This document shows, in pieces, positions 8,213-16,924 of a stretch of DNA of 64,000 nucleotides. The number at the start of each line of letters is the position of its first letter. Within the stretch, counting starts at the first letter, position 1. Made by a program: the position numbers and the translations under genes. The stretch spans positions 744,001-808,000 of the forward strand of contig NZ_OY787452.1 in NCBI RefSeq assembly GCF_963678795.1, in the 5' to 3' direction. The notes below the pieces were generated by a model. That model worked only from the letters and a program-made list of their open reading frames with translations, had not been told where the DNA came from and made no database searches. Origin of the DNA: an uncultured Methanoregula sp. GTDB taxonomy: Archaea; Halobacteriota; Methanomicrobia; Methanomicrobiales; Methanospirillaceae.

Positions 8213-8887
8213 ATGACTGGTTCATGCAAACTATCCACAACCCAGATCCTGAGCGCCATCATCGTGATCATTATCATAGGGGCGTTCACGGCGTATGCCT
8301 ATTCGAATGCGAACGATGCCCTCAAAGACTCTGTCAAGCAGGGAATGAAATCAACCGCCGGCGTCATGGCAACCCAGATCAATGCAAGCGATATCGCCAA
8401 ATTCAAACCGGGCGATGACACTTCCCCGGCATATCTTGCCACAACCCGCCAGCTGAGGAATATGCGCAGCATGAACGATCATATCCTCAATGCCTATATC
8501 CTCAAAGTGAGCCCGGACCGGACCATAACATTCCTTGTCGACGATCTCGCGGAATATGACCCGCAGGGTTCGGCAAAGATTGGAGAAGTCTCGACCGCCC
8601 CCGACAAGCTCGAGATCTTCTCGGCACTCTCTGCGCCAACCACATCCAGAGAACCCTATACTACCAAATATGGTTCGTTCATATCCGCTTACGCACCCAT
8701 CGATGACTCGAACGTTGGATCCTCCGGGAACACGTATGCGGTCCTTGCGATTGATATGGCGGCGGATGATTACAATAATTACACATCCAGGGGCATCCTC
8801 ATTGTCCTCACCGGCATCGTATCGATGATCATCGCAGTCGGCGCGATCTTCTGGTTCGGCCGCAGGGACGAGAAGAAAAGCGAGTGA
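8213..8887 (+). CDS. Two-helix membrane protein with extracellular sensor-like domain
   Basis: 224 residues. TM helix 1 is about residues 8-30 and TM helix 2 about 193-215, ending in a short charged tail (GRRDEKKSE). The 160-residue loop between them faces outside and has the size and layout of an extracellular PAS/Cache-type sensor (an early long helix, then YILKVSPD and FLVDDL strands). No kinase, HAMP or methyl-accepting domain follows, so it cannot signal by itself. A strong AAGGAGG site at 8196-8202 lies inside the end of the PEGA gene, indicating translational coupling. It may partner with the PEGA protein or with a separate kinase. Confidence 0.65.
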   Translation: MTGSCKLSTTQILSAIIVIIIIGAFTAYAYSNANDALKDSVKQGMKSTAGVMATQINASDIAKFKPGDDTSPAYLATTRQLRNMRSMNDHILNAYILKVSPDRTITFLVDDLAEYDPQGSAKIGEVSTAPDKLEIFSALSAPTTSREPYTTKYGSFISAYAPIDDSNVGSSGNTYAVLAIDMAADDYNNYTSRGILIVLTGIVSMIIAVGAIFWFGRRDEKKSE

Positions 8888-8955
8888 TATAACCCATCGT
8901 GGCGGGAGATCCATCCCGCAAATTCTATTTTCTTATCCTTCCAACCAGTTTATCC

Positions 8956-9609
8956 ATGTCATCACCAGTTCGTACCACGCTGTTGGCATGTGCCCTCATC
9001 GCAGTTCTTCTTCTCGCTGCAGGGTGCACCCAGCAGACCGCATCGCCGTCAAAAACTGAACCAGCCGGGATAACGGGAACTCCCGGGATCGCAACGGCTG
9101 CAGCAACGCCACCCGTGACCGCTGCAGCAACGGTCTCCACCGAGTCCTGGAAACGGGTCAGGCTTTCAACCAATATGGGCGACATCATCATTGCGCTCAA
9201 CCCGGATATGCCCGTTACCACGGGCAATTTCGAGACATTGGTAACAAAGGGATTCTACAATAACGTGACGTTCCACCGGGTCATCGACGGGTTCATGATC
9301 CAGGGTGGAGATCCCACAGGTACCGGAATGGGCGGCCCGGGCTATACGATCAAGGACGAGTTCAAGACCGGCAACAGGAATGACCGCGGGACTATCTCCA
9401 TGGCAAACGCCGGGCCCAACACCGGGGGATCCCAGTTCTTCATCAACCTTGTCAACAACAATTACCTTGATACTATGCATCCCGTCTTCGGCAAGGTGGT
9501 AACGGGTATGGATGTGGTAGACAAAATCGGGAAAGTGCCGACAACCGGGGGACAGGAAAACCGCCCAATCCAGAGCGTGACAATCCTGAAAGCTGAGATA
9601 ATCTCATAA
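8956..9609 (+). CDS. Lipoprotein cyclophilin-type peptidyl-prolyl isomerase
   Basis: 217 residues from the ATG at 8956. This start gives a classic signal peptide with lipobox LLLAAGC, so C24 would be lipidated; longer frames only add a non-conserved prefix. A Ala/Thr/Pro linker leads to a full cyclophilin domain (about residues 60-217) with FHRVIDGFMIQGGD and SMANAGPNTGGSQFFINL, which contain the catalytic Arg and substrate-binding residues. It would catalyse proline cis-trans isomerisation on the outer face of the membrane. It is followed by a near-copy of the catalytic domain without the signal peptide (9687). Confidence 0.9.
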   Translation: MSSPVRTTLLACALIAVLLLAAGCTQQTASPSKTEPAGITGTPGIATAAATPPVTAAATVSTESWKRVRLSTNMGDIIIALNPDMPVTTGNFETLVTKGFYNNVTFHRVIDGFMIQGGDPTGTGMGGPGYTIKDEFKTGNRNDRGTISMANAGPNTGGSQFFINLVNNNYLDTMHPVFGKVVTGMDVVDKIGKVPTTGGQENRPIQSVTILKAEIIS

Positions 9610-9610
9610 C

Positions 9611-9617
9611 TTTTTTT
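9611..9617 (+). terminator. T-run terminator after the lipoprotein cyclophilin
   Basis: Seven consecutive T residues directly after the stop codon at 9607-9609 match the oligo-T type of archaeal intrinsic terminator; there is no obvious hairpin. Confidence 0.45.
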
Positions 9618-9686
9618 ATCCTGTTGCAGGGACACCGTATTCACAACACAGAATAAGTCCCGGCTCCAATACTTCTGCAGCATATC

Positions 9687-10160
9687 ATGATAGCATCAGC
9701 ACAAACCGGAAAACTCGTGCGGCTCGAGACGAACATGGGAACAATTTCCATTGCCCTTGCTCCTGACATGCCCATTACTGCGGGCAATTTCGAAACGCTT
9801 GTACAGAAGGGATACTATAACGGGGTTATCTTCCACCGGGTCATCAGCGGATTCATGATCCAGGGGGGCGACCCGACCGGGACCGGTCGCGGGGGCCCGG
9901 GCTATGCGATCAAGGATGAGTTCCCGCCCGGTAACAAAAATGACCGCGGGACTATCTCCATGGCAAATGCAGGGCCCAACACCGGCGGATCCCAGTTCTT
10001 CATCAACCTTGTCAACAACAACTTCCTCGATGGCAAACACCCGGCCTTCGGAAAGGTTGTTCAAGGAATGGATATCGTCGACAAGATCGGCAAGACAAAG
10101 ACGGGCCACGGCGACCGCCCGGCCAAGGATGTTGTCATCGTCAAAGCCGTTCTTGAGTGA
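9687..10160 (+). CDS. Cytoplasmic cyclophilin-type peptidyl-prolyl isomerase
   Basis: 157 residues, a minimal cyclophilin with no signal peptide. FHRVISGFMIQGGDPTGTG and SMANAGPNTGGSQFFINL match those of the preceding lipoprotein almost residue for residue, and many codons are shared, so the pair arose by tandem duplication. One copy acts outside the membrane and this one in the cytoplasm as a folding catalyst. A hairpin with a T-run follows at 10188-10220. Confidence 0.92.
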   Translation: MIASAQTGKLVRLETNMGTISIALAPDMPITAGNFETLVQKGYYNGVIFHRVISGFMIQGGDPTGTGRGGPGYAIKDEFPPGNKNDRGTISMANAGPNTGGSQFFINLVNNNFLDGKHPAFGKVVQGMDIVDKIGKTKTGHGDRPAKDVVIVKAVLE

Positions 10161-10187
10161 ATGGCAGTGATTGTATTCGCGGAATAA

Positions 10188-10220
10188 CGGTGGGCACCAT
10201 CGATCCACCGCGCTTTTTTT
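10188..10220 (+). terminator. Hairpin terminator of the cytoplasmic cyclophilin gene
   Basis: CGGTGG (10188-10193) pairs perfectly with CCACCG (10205-10210) and is followed after three bases by seven T residues. Confidence 0.6.
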
Positions 10221-10360
10221 AAAAGGCCCACAGCCCCGCATCTGAACAGGAGCCTGAAAACAGTCCCAGATCATGCTGACATTCCAGCAACTATCAGAGA
10301 TCATCACACGAATGACTGCTTTTCCACCCCGATCATGCTGCCGTCAGGCTAACGAGGGAA

Positions 10361-10388
10361 GTCCCAAAAAAGAATATAAAAAAGGGAC
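10361..10388 (-). terminator. Terminator of the S12-S7-EF-2 operon
   Basis: GTCCC (10361-10365) and GGGAC (10384-10388) flank an A-rich stretch which on the minus strand is two T-runs. It lies about 20 bp after the EF-2 stop codon. Confidence 0.5.
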
Positions 10389-10408
10389 GGGGTATTGGGG
10401 GATAGGGA

Positions 10409-12604
10409 TTATACTGCGAGATAGTCGTTCGGCTGGGGCATCTGCTCTTTTAAGCCCTTCCGCTTGCGGATACCGACAACGACTTCCTTGACCATGTTAT
10501 TGGGAACCAGTTCGAAACCTGCAAACTCGGTATTCCACATGGCACGGCCTTCGGTGGCTGACCGGATATCTCCGGCAAACCCGAAGAGCTCGGCGACGGG
10601 AGCTTTACCGACAACGGTGATGGTGTCGCCTTCACTCTGCATGTCGAAGACCTGGCCGCGCCGGCCCTGGATCTGGGAGGTTGCTGCACCCATCTGGTCC
10701 ATCGGGACCGTGATCTGGATCTTCTGGATCGGCTCAAGGAGCGAATCACCGGCAATCAGCATGCCACCCTTTATGGCGCCGCGCACTGCGGGGATGACCT
10801 GAGCGGGACCACGGTGGATTGCATCCTCGTGGAGCTTGACATCAACGAGAGTCATCTTGAGGTTCTGGACGGGCTCGTCAGCAAGAGGACCACCGGCAAG
10901 CGCTTCCTGGATACCTTCGATGACAAGTTCCATGGTCTCGTTGAGGTACTGGACACCTTTGGTCATGTCGATGAGCATGTTGGTGCCCTTGATCATCTTG
11001 ACACTCTTTGCCTCGTCCTTGTTCATTCCCGCCGCCACCAGAGCGTCACGGCGCTCCAGCATCTGCTGGTTCATCGAGACCTCACCTTTCTTGATCAGGT
11101 CAACGATCACATCGGACATTGGTTCAAGGTCAAAGTAGAACCGGTTGTGGCGGTTCGGGGACTTGCCTTCGACCGCCTCGATCTTGCCGGTGACAGTCTC
11201 ACGGTATACCACGATCGGTTCGGAAGTGACGATCTCGACACCCTTGTCACGCTTGATTCTGCCCGTGACAATCTCGAGGTGCAGTTCTCCCATACCGGAG
11301 ATGAGGTGCTCGCCGGTCTCTTCGTTGATGGTTATGATCAGTGTCGGGTCTTCCTTTGCAACCTGCCGGAGCACTTCAACGAGCTTGGGCAGGTCCTTCA
11401 TGCTCTTCGCCTCGACCGCAACGGTCATGACCGGTTCCGAGTAGTGCTTCAGTGACTCGAACGTGGCCATCTCCATGAGCGAGGAGACGGTGGAACCGAC
11501 GAAGGCATCCCTGAGACCGGTGACTGCGGGGATGTTGCCCGCAACAATCTCCTCGACTTCCACACGCTTGGGTCCCATAAAGATACCGACCTGCTGGAGA
11601 CGGTTCTCCTTCATGGCCGAACCCATGACATAGAGCACGTCGCCCCGCTTGAGGCTGCCGGAGAAGAGACGCCCGGTGGCGACTTCGCCCGCATGGGGGT
11701 CAAAGGAGATGTCGGTGACCATCATGCATACTGGACCATTCGGGTCGCAGTTGAGCATTCCCTTGCCTTCCTTCGTTGTCTTGTCACCATGCCAGATGAC
11801 GTTGACACGGCGTGGTTGGGCTACGAGCGGGTCGGGAAGGTGGTGTACGACCATGTCGAGGACCACTTCGTAGAGCGGGCTCTTCTTTGCAAGGTACTTC
11901 ATGTCCCCTGAACGGCACTTGTCGTACACGTCCTTGAATGAGATCCCGCTCTTCTTCATGTACGGTACCGAGATCGCCCAGTTGTAGAGCGCTGAACCGA
12001 AGGCAACGGTACCTAATGATGCATCGAGTTTCCAGCCGCTGTTGTAGGACTCCTCATTCATGCCCTTGATCAGCTTGTTGACCTTGTCGATCACTTTGCC
12101 GAGGCGGATCTGCATCTCCATCTCGTCGACTTTGAGTTCGTTGACGAGACGGTCGACCTTATTGATGAAGAGGACCGGGCGGACCTGCTCCTTTAATGCC
12201 TGCCGGAGCACGGTCTCGGTCTGAGGCATGGTGCCCTCGACTGCGTCAACGAGCACGACTGCACCGTCAACAGCACGCATGGCCCGGGTGACGTCGCCAC
12301 CGAAGTCAACGTGACCCGGCGTATCGATCATGTTGATCAGGTAATCCTGACCTTCATACTCGTGCACCATCGAAACGTTGGACGCGTCGATGGTGATACC
12401 ACGGGCCTGCTCTTCTGCATCCGAGTCCATGAAAAGCTGCTTACCGGCAAGTTCTTCCGAGATGATGCCGGCACCAGAAAGCAGGTTGTCGGAGAGTGTT
12501 GTTTTACCGTGATCGATGTGTGCTACAATACCAATGTTCCGAATATGTTTCGGTTCCTTCATGAGCTCAGTTACGCGCTCAACTGATTTTTTGCCGCGGA
12601 CCAT
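10409..12604 (-). CDS. fusA: Translation elongation factor aEF-2
   Basis: 731 residues, the usual archaeal EF-2 length. The GTPase P-loop AHIDHGKTT is at residues 28-36, with DTPGHVDF and NKVD as further G motifs. The domain IV tip contains a His in AIHRG (about H597), the site modified to diphthamide in archaea and eukaryotes. EF-2 moves tRNAs and mRNA through the ribosome using GTP. It is the last gene of a minus-strand operon S12-S7-EF-2. EF-1-alpha and S10, which often follow EF-2 in archaea, are absent here and replaced by a terminator and the convergent cyclophilin gene. Confidence 0.98.
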   Translation of the reverse strand: MVRGKKSVERVTELMKEPKHIRNIGIVAHIDHGKTTLSDNLLSGAGIISEELAGKQLFMDSDAEEQARGITIDASNVSMVHEYEGQDYLINMIDTPGHVDFGGDVTRAMRAVDGAVVLVDAVEGTMPQTETVLRQALKEQVRPVLFINKVDRLVNELKVDEMEMQIRLGKVIDKVNKLIKGMNEESYNSGWKLDASLGTVAFGSALYNWAISVPYMKKSGISFKDVYDKCRSGDMKYLAKKSPLYEVVLDMVVHHLPDPLVAQPRRVNVIWHGDKTTKEGKGMLNCDPNGPVCMMVTDISFDPHAGEVATGRLFSGSLKRGDVLYVMGSAMKENRLQQVGIFMGPKRVEVEEIVAGNIPAVTGLRDAFVGSTVSSLMEMATFESLKHYSEPVMTVAVEAKSMKDLPKLVEVLRQVAKEDPTLIITINEETGEHLISGMGELHLEIVTGRIKRDKGVEIVTSEPIVVYRETVTGKIEAVEGKSPNRHNRFYFDLEPMSDVIVDLIKKGEVSMNQQMLERRDALVAAGMNKDEAKSVKMIKGTNMLIDMTKGVQYLNETMELVIEGIQEALAGGPLADEPVQNLKMTLVDVKLHEDAIHRGPAQVIPAVRGAIKGGMLIAGDSLLEPIQKIQITVPMDQMGAATSQIQGRRGQVFDMQSEGDTITVVGKAPVAELFGFAGDIRSATEGRAMWNTEFAGFELVPNNMVKEVVVGIRKRKGLKEQMPQPNDYLAV

Positions 12605-12629
12605 GAAATGACCTCAAAAAAAGATGTGA

Positions 12630-13208
12630 TTACCGGGCGGACTTCGCGATCCGCTCGCGTTCTTCCTTTTTACCTACCGAGTAACACTTCATGTCGCCCT
12701 TGGAGGCTGCAATAAGTTCGTCGGCAAGGACTGCACTTGCGCTCTTCTTGCTCGTGCTGGATCCCTTCAGTGTTGCTTCGGCAATGAAGTGGATTGCAGT
12801 GTCAACCCGGCGCATGGGCGCGGTGTCGACCGACTTCGGGACATTGATACCACCATATTTCAGGCGGACGGTCTCTTCGCGGGGACCTGAATTGCCGATT
12901 GCTTCGACAAGGACTTCGATCGGGTTGCGCTTGGTCTTCTTGTTGACGATGATGAATGCATCCCGCACGATCCGGATTGCAAGCTGCTTCTTTCCGGTAT
13001 TATTCTCGGTCTGCATAAGGCGGTTGATAAGCCGCTCGACAATCATCATGTTGCTCTTACCAAATTCCTGACGGGAGAACTTTCCGCAGGTGTGGGGGAT
13101 GATCTGGGAGGAGAGGGTAACGTAGCGCATGAGGCTGGGGTCGTTGACCTTGACTTCGGAGGCATCCCACTGGTTGAACAGGAGTTTCTTTCCAGTTGTT
13201 TCTGTCAT
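12630..13208 (-). CDS. rps7: 30S ribosomal protein S7 (uS7)
   Basis: 192 residues, the long archaeal form. The S7 core is visible in KSNMMIVERLINRLM, the GGINVPKSVD loop and the SSTSKKSASAVLADELIAA helix. It binds the 3' major domain of 16S rRNA and initiates head assembly. The gene starts seven bases after the S12 stop and is 25 bp upstream of EF-2. GGTGAT just upstream of the ATG serves as ribosome site. Confidence 0.98.
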   Translation of the reverse strand: MTETTGKKLLFNQWDASEVKVNDPSLMRYVTLSSQIIPHTCGKFSRQEFGKSNMMIVERLINRLMQTENNTGKKQLAIRIVRDAFIIVNKKTKRNPIEVLVEAIGNSGPREETVRLKYGGINVPKSVDTAPMRRVDTAIHFIAEATLKGSSTSKKSASAVLADELIAASKGDMKCYSVGKKEERERIAKSAR

Positions 13209-13214
13209 CTTAAA

Positions 13215-13643
13215 TCACCTGCGCGGTTTCTCTTTCCTGCCAATAACCATTTCGTGGAGGCAGACGTTGTTCACCTTGGTGACCACGTACCGGACACCAG
13301 GGATATCTCCCATGGACCGGCCGAGACGGCCACCGATACCCTCGATCTCGACTTCATCATGTTCATCGATAAAGTTGATGGCACCGTCGCCGACTGCGAA
13401 TGCGCTGACCTGCCGTCCGTTCTTGATGAGCTGGACGCGCACGCACTTACGGATTGCAGAGTTGGGCTGTTTTGCCTCGACACCGATCTTCTCAAGCACA
13501 ATACCTCTCGCCTGTGGAGCACCCTCAAGAGGATCTGACTTCACATCGAGATTGAGTTCACGGCGGGCATAGTTTTTGTCTGCCCACCTGAACTTATTTG
13601 AGTCCCGAACCAGTTTTCTGGCTGCAAATTTACCCTGTCCCAT
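13215..13643 (-). CDS. rps12: 30S ribosomal protein S12 (uS12)
   Basis: 142 residues. [15 protein letters not shown] and the [17 protein letters not shown] segment are diagnostic of archaeal S12, which sits at the decoding centre. It is the first gene of the operon, with its own promoter region at 13644-13808. The upstream rpoH-rpoB-rpoA-L30e-nusA genes that usually precede S12 in archaea are not here: the divergent neighbour is queD. Confidence 0.98.
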   Translation of the reverse strand: MGQGKFAARKLVRDSNKFRWADKNYARRELNLDVKSDPLEGAPQARGIVLEKIGVEAKQPNSAIRKCVRVQLIKNGRQVSAFAVGDGAINFIDEHDEVEIEGIGGRLGRSMGDIPGVRYVVTKVNNVCLHEMVIGRKEKPRR

Positions 13644-13718
13644 TAAATAGCCTCATTTCAGTTTTTATTGTGGTTATCGATAACCCACATTGGGATATGT
13701 ACTAACGCGGGTGATCGA

Positions 13719-13727
13719 TTTATAAAT
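13719..13727. promoter_or_regulatory. TATA box between rps12 and queD
   Basis: TTTATAAAT is nearly symmetrical and lies 76 bp from the rps12 start and 82 bp from the queD start, so it could drive either. A second TATA-like site (CATTATATCC, about 13779-13788) is better placed for queD. Confidence 0.5.
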
Positions 13728-13808
13728 TGTGGCATCCCACCTGCCTGTCTTATACTATTGATCCTTGCTCATAATAACATTATATCCTTCTTTCTCCAAT
13801 AATGGGCA

Positions 13809-14213
13809 ATGAAAGTCGGGATCTATAAAGAAGTGCAGATTGATACAAGTCACCGGCTGCTCTATTACAAGGGGAAATGCGCCAACCTTCATGGGCACCG
13901 ATGGAAGATTGAGGTCTGGATGGAGGGGGAACCGGACCCGGAAACACAAATCCTGATCGATTACAGCCTGATAAAACAGGTCATCAACAAATACGATCAC
14001 CAGATCATCCTCAATCGCGATGACCCCATGGTACCACGCATCCAGGAGTTCCACCCGGTTATCACAACACCCGGAGAACCAACCAGTGAACTGATCGCAG
14101 TTCTCATCCGCGACGACCTCTACGCGATTTGCCGGGAATTGGGAATTAAGGCAACAGTACCCAAGATCCGGGTCTGGGAATCCCCCACGTCCTGCGCTGA
14201 GCTTAAAGAATGA
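13809..14213 (+). CDS. queD: 6-carboxy-5,6,7,8-tetrahydropterin synthase
   Basis: 134 residues. The zinc-binding histidines H15, H28 and H30 and catalytic C24 form the CxxxHGH pattern (KCANLHGHRW) that marks QueD rather than eukaryotic pyruvoyltetrahydropterin synthases. It converts 7,8-dihydroneopterin triphosphate to 6-carboxytetrahydropterin, an early step to preQ0. Overlaps queE by 4 bp (ATGA), so queDEC form one operon. In archaea preQ0 is inserted into the tRNA D-loop (position 15) and turned into archaeosine; the tRNA-guanine transglycosylase is not in this window. Confidence 0.93.
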   Translation: MKVGIYKEVQIDTSHRLLYYKGKCANLHGHRWKIEVWMEGEPDPETQILIDYSLIKQVINKYDHQIILNRDDPMVPRIQEFHPVITTPGEPTSELIAVLIRDDLYAICRELGIKATVPKIRVWESPTSCAELKE

Positions 14214-14818
14214 AGATCGCGGATATTTTCAGGAGCCTCCAGGGAGAGGGAAAGAACCAGGGCAAGCCCTGCCTTTTCATCCGGCTGGCCGGGTGTAACC
14301 TGAAATGCCGCTGGTGCGATACACCGGAGTCGCGGGAGGGGGGCATCGAGATGAGCCTCGACACCATCCTTGAACAGGTCTGGCGTATCAACCCACCCTA
14401 TGTCTGCATTACTGGCGGCGAGCCCCTCCTGCAGTCAGAAGACCTCGCGCACCTGCTCGCTTCACTTTCCCGGCGGGGAACCCTGATTGATATCGAGACC
14501 AACGGAACCATCGATTTTAGCAACCTCCAGCAGTATGCTGATATATGCATGGATGTGAAATGCCCATCGTCGGGAGAGCAGAGCAACTGTAACCTGCTCG
14601 AAAAGATACGCCCGCAGGACAGCGTGAAATTTGTCGTGCACGATGAGGAAGACTGCCGTTATGCGCAGGAAGTAATGAACACGCACCGGATTGCCGGTGA
14701 GATCTTCTTCTCACCCGTATTTGGATCAGATTATACACCCATTACCAGGTTTATTCTTATCAACAACCTGCCGGTGAGATTCCAGCTGCAGTTACACAAA
14801 ATTATCGGGGTAAAATGA
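14210..14818 (+). CDS. queE: 7-carboxy-7-deazaguanine synthase (radical SAM)
   Basis: 202 residues. The CxxxCxxC cluster motif is [12 protein letters not shown] (C29, C33, C36), and the N-terminus [15 protein letters not shown] is the typical QueE substrate loop. TGGEPLLQ follows at about residue 65. The enzyme rearranges 6-carboxytetrahydropterin to 7-carboxy-7-deazaguanine using S-adenosylmethionine and Mg2+. Short overlaps on both sides with queD and queC support translational coupling. Confidence 0.93.
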   Translation: MKIADIFRSLQGEGKNQGKPCLFIRLAGCNLKCRWCDTPESREGGIEMSLDTILEQVWRINPPYVCITGGEPLLQSEDLAHLLASLSRRGTLIDIETNGTIDFSNLQQYADICMDVKCPSSGEQSNCNLLEKIRPQDSVKFVVHDEEDCRYAQEVMNTHRIAGEIFFSPVFGSDYTPITRFILINNLPVRFQLQLHKIIGVK

Positions 14819-15483
14819 TGAAAGCGGTATGTCTACTCTCCGGGGGGATGGACTCGTCCACCCTTGCGTATGTTGCAAAGGATGAAGGCTATGATATCCT
14901 CGCGCTTCACCTCAACTATGGCCAGAGAACCGAGAACAAAGAACGTGCATGCGCCAGGAAAATCGCCTCGCTTCTCGATGCAAAGGAATTTGTTGAGGTT
15001 GATGTCGGCTACTTTTCGCTCTTTGGGGCAAGCAGCCTCACCGATAAAAATATGGCTGTCGATAATTTTGATCCGGCCCGCGCACATATCCCGAACACGT
15101 ATGTCCCCTTCCGGAATGCAAACCTGCTTTCCATTGCAACCAGTTTTGCTGAGGCATACACGGCAGATGCGATTTTTATCGGGGTCCAGGCACTCGATTA
15201 CAGCGGCTACCCGGACTGCCGCCCGCAGTTCATCGAGGCGTTCCAGAAAGTGATCGATCTCGGCACTAAGGATACGACGAATATCTCGCTCTTTACCCCG
15301 TTCATTGATATGACGAAGAGTGATATTCTCAGGGAGGGGATACGACTGGACGTGCCCTATGAACATACATGGTCCTGCTACCGGAGCGAGGGGAAAGCCT
15401 GCGGCACCTGCGGTTCGTGCCATTTCCGGCAGGAAGCCTTTGCTGCGATCGGGAAAAAGGACCCCATTGAGTACGAGGAATAA
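14815..15483 (+). CDS. queC: 7-cyano-7-deazaguanine (preQ0) synthase
   Basis: 222 residues. The PP-loop [15 protein letters not shown] is at the N-terminus, and four C-terminal cysteines (C188, C196, C199, C202; [15 protein letters not shown]) bind zinc. QueC uses ATP and ammonia to turn the 7-carboxylate into the nitrile of preQ0. The frame starts with two consecutive ATGs at 14815 and 14818; the first overlaps the queE stop. Last enzyme of the preQ0 run; a Nudix gene follows immediately. Confidence 0.95.
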   Translation: MMKAVCLLSGGMDSSTLAYVAKDEGYDILALHLNYGQRTENKERACARKIASLLDAKEFVEVDVGYFSLFGASSLTDKNMAVDNFDPARAHIPNTYVPFRNANLLSIATSFAEAYTADAIFIGVQALDYSGYPDCRPQFIEAFQKVIDLGTKDTTNISLFTPFIDMTKSDILREGIRLDVPYEHTWSCYRSEGKACGTCGSCHFRQEAFAAIGKKDPIEYEE

Positions 15484-15981
15484 ATGGAGATCTTTCGCGG
15501 GAGAAGACTCTGGATCGAACAGCGCAGGGTCGAACTGCCAAACGGCCTTGAGCGGGAAAAGATTATCGTTCACCCGAGCAGTGCGGTTGCGATCCTTCCC
15601 ATAGAGAACGGCCGGTGCAAACTGCTCCGGCAATACCGGTACGCGATTGACGATTACATTCTTGAGGCACCTGCCGGTGCTCTCGAAAAAGACGAAGAAC
15701 CACTGGAGGCTGCCGGCCGGGAGCTCATTGAGGAGACCGGGTTTGCAGCCCGTAGGATCGAGCCCCGGGGGTTTATCATAACGACTCCTGGGTACACCGA
15801 CGAGAAAATCTACCTGTATGAAGCACAGGGGCTGACGCCGTCAACAGAGTACGGGAAGGATGAGGACGAGATTATCGAAGTCATTGACGTAGCGGTCAGT
15901 GATCTCCCCGACATGGTACAGGATGGCACCATCACGGATGCCAAGACCATCTGCCTCATTTACCGGTGCCTCGGGTGCTGA
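15484..15981 (+). CDS. Nudix hydrolase (ADP-ribose pyrophosphatase-like)
   Basis: 165 residues. A complete 23-residue Nudix box runs from G65 to F87, with the catalytic REL-I-EE-T-GF part intact, preceded by LEAPAGALE as in ADP-ribose pyrophosphatases. It would hydrolyse a nucleoside diphosphate linked to another moiety, using Mg2+. It begins directly after the queC stop codon with no spacer, so it is translated as part of the queDEC operon. Whether it acts in that pathway or is a housekeeping ADP-ribose hydrolase is not clear. Confidence 0.88.
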   Translation: MEIFRGRRLWIEQRRVELPNGLEREKIIVHPSSAVAILPIENGRCKLLRQYRYAIDDYILEAPAGALEKDEEPLEAAGRELIEETGFAARRIEPRGFIITTPGYTDEKIYLYEAQGLTPSTEYGKDEDEIIEVIDVAVSDLPDMVQDGTITDAKTICLIYRCLGC

Positions 15982-16886
15982 TCGTGCGTTCGTTCCTCAT
16001 CCCGGTTCTCATTCTCATGATATGCCTGGCATCTGCAGGATGCTCCGGAAACACCACACCTTCCAGATCCACCTATTCAGTCGATTCCGGCGGGACTCTC
16101 ACACTTTCCTGTGCACCGGTGACCACGAGCGAAGAGATACTCTTCACAAATGACACGTACACAAAATCGCGAATCATACTGCACACGGAAAACGGCGACG
16201 TGGTAACGTACCTTGCAGCACCAAAAATGCCGAAGGCTGCGATCCTGTACGTGCCGGGAGCGGGTGAGAAAATTGCAGGGCACGAGGAGCGAATGGTCAG
16301 GTATGCGTCGGCGGGTTACGCATTCCTCTTCGTAGATATCCGTGGAAACGGGGGAGAGACGGCAGGGAACCCATTCAGCCAGCAGCTGATCCAAGAGGAC
16401 TATGCCCGGTTCGAGAAAGGTGAGATGCCACAATATTATCTGAGTATCTGCGATCTCATATCAGCGCAGAAGATGTTGGCCGGGAAATTTCAGATACCAG
16501 TCTATGCAATGGGATCGAGCAACGGGGGAAGGTATGCTACCGTTGCAGCCGGCATCGGTCCTCAGTTTGCCGGCTATGTTGGCATCTCCACATCGGACTG
16601 GGGACTCCGCGATTCCGTTCTCCGGCAAGGATACACCGGCGACACGGTGCGGTTCGCCACATCCATCGAGCCGGGCACATACATAGGCATGATCTCCCCC
16701 CGTCCGGTCTGGATATTCCATGCTGAAAAGGATCCGATCATCCCGTTCGGGAACGGACAACAGTTCTTTGCAAAAGCGCAGGAGCCAAAAACATTCCTGA
16801 ACTTTTCCGGGGATCATGGCATCAACTCAGATGTGGACGGAAAGATCATAGGGCAATGGGCGCAAATTTATGCCCCACGCGAGTGA
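15966..16886 (+). CDS. Lipoprotein alpha/beta hydrolase
   Basis: 306 residues from a GTG that overlaps the Nudix gene by 16 bp. The signal peptide ends in lipobox LASAGC (C26), so it should be anchored to the outside of the membrane. The alpha/beta-hydrolase triad is visible: nucleophile S185 in GSSNGG, D256 in AEKDPIIPF and H284 in GDHGIN, with an oxyanion-type GAGE segment near residue 98-101. It is probably an esterase or peptidase acting on extracellular substrates; the substrate is unknown. Confidence 0.8.
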   Translation: MPRVLIVRSFLIPVLILMICLASAGCSGNTTPSRSTYSVDSGGTLTLSCAPVTTSEEILFTNDTYTKSRIILHTENGDVVTYLAAPKMPKAAILYVPGAGEKIAGHEERMVRYASAGYAFLFVDIRGNGGETAGNPFSQQLIQEDYARFEKGEMPQYYLSICDLISAQKMLAGKFQIPVYAMGSSNGGRYATVAAGIGPQFAGYVGISTSDWGLRDSVLRQGYTGDTVRFATSIEPGTYIGMISPRPVWIFHAEKDPIIPFGNGQQFFAKAQEPKTFLNFSGDHGINSDVDGKIIGQWAQIYAPRE

Positions 16887-16924
16887 ATAGGTAATAGCTT
16901 CAATAAAGAGGTTTGATTCGGGCA

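Noticed and set aside
14833..15633. Long minus-strand frame (266 codons) across queC
   Set aside because: Antisense to queC and the Nudix gene, both with complete catalytic motifs.
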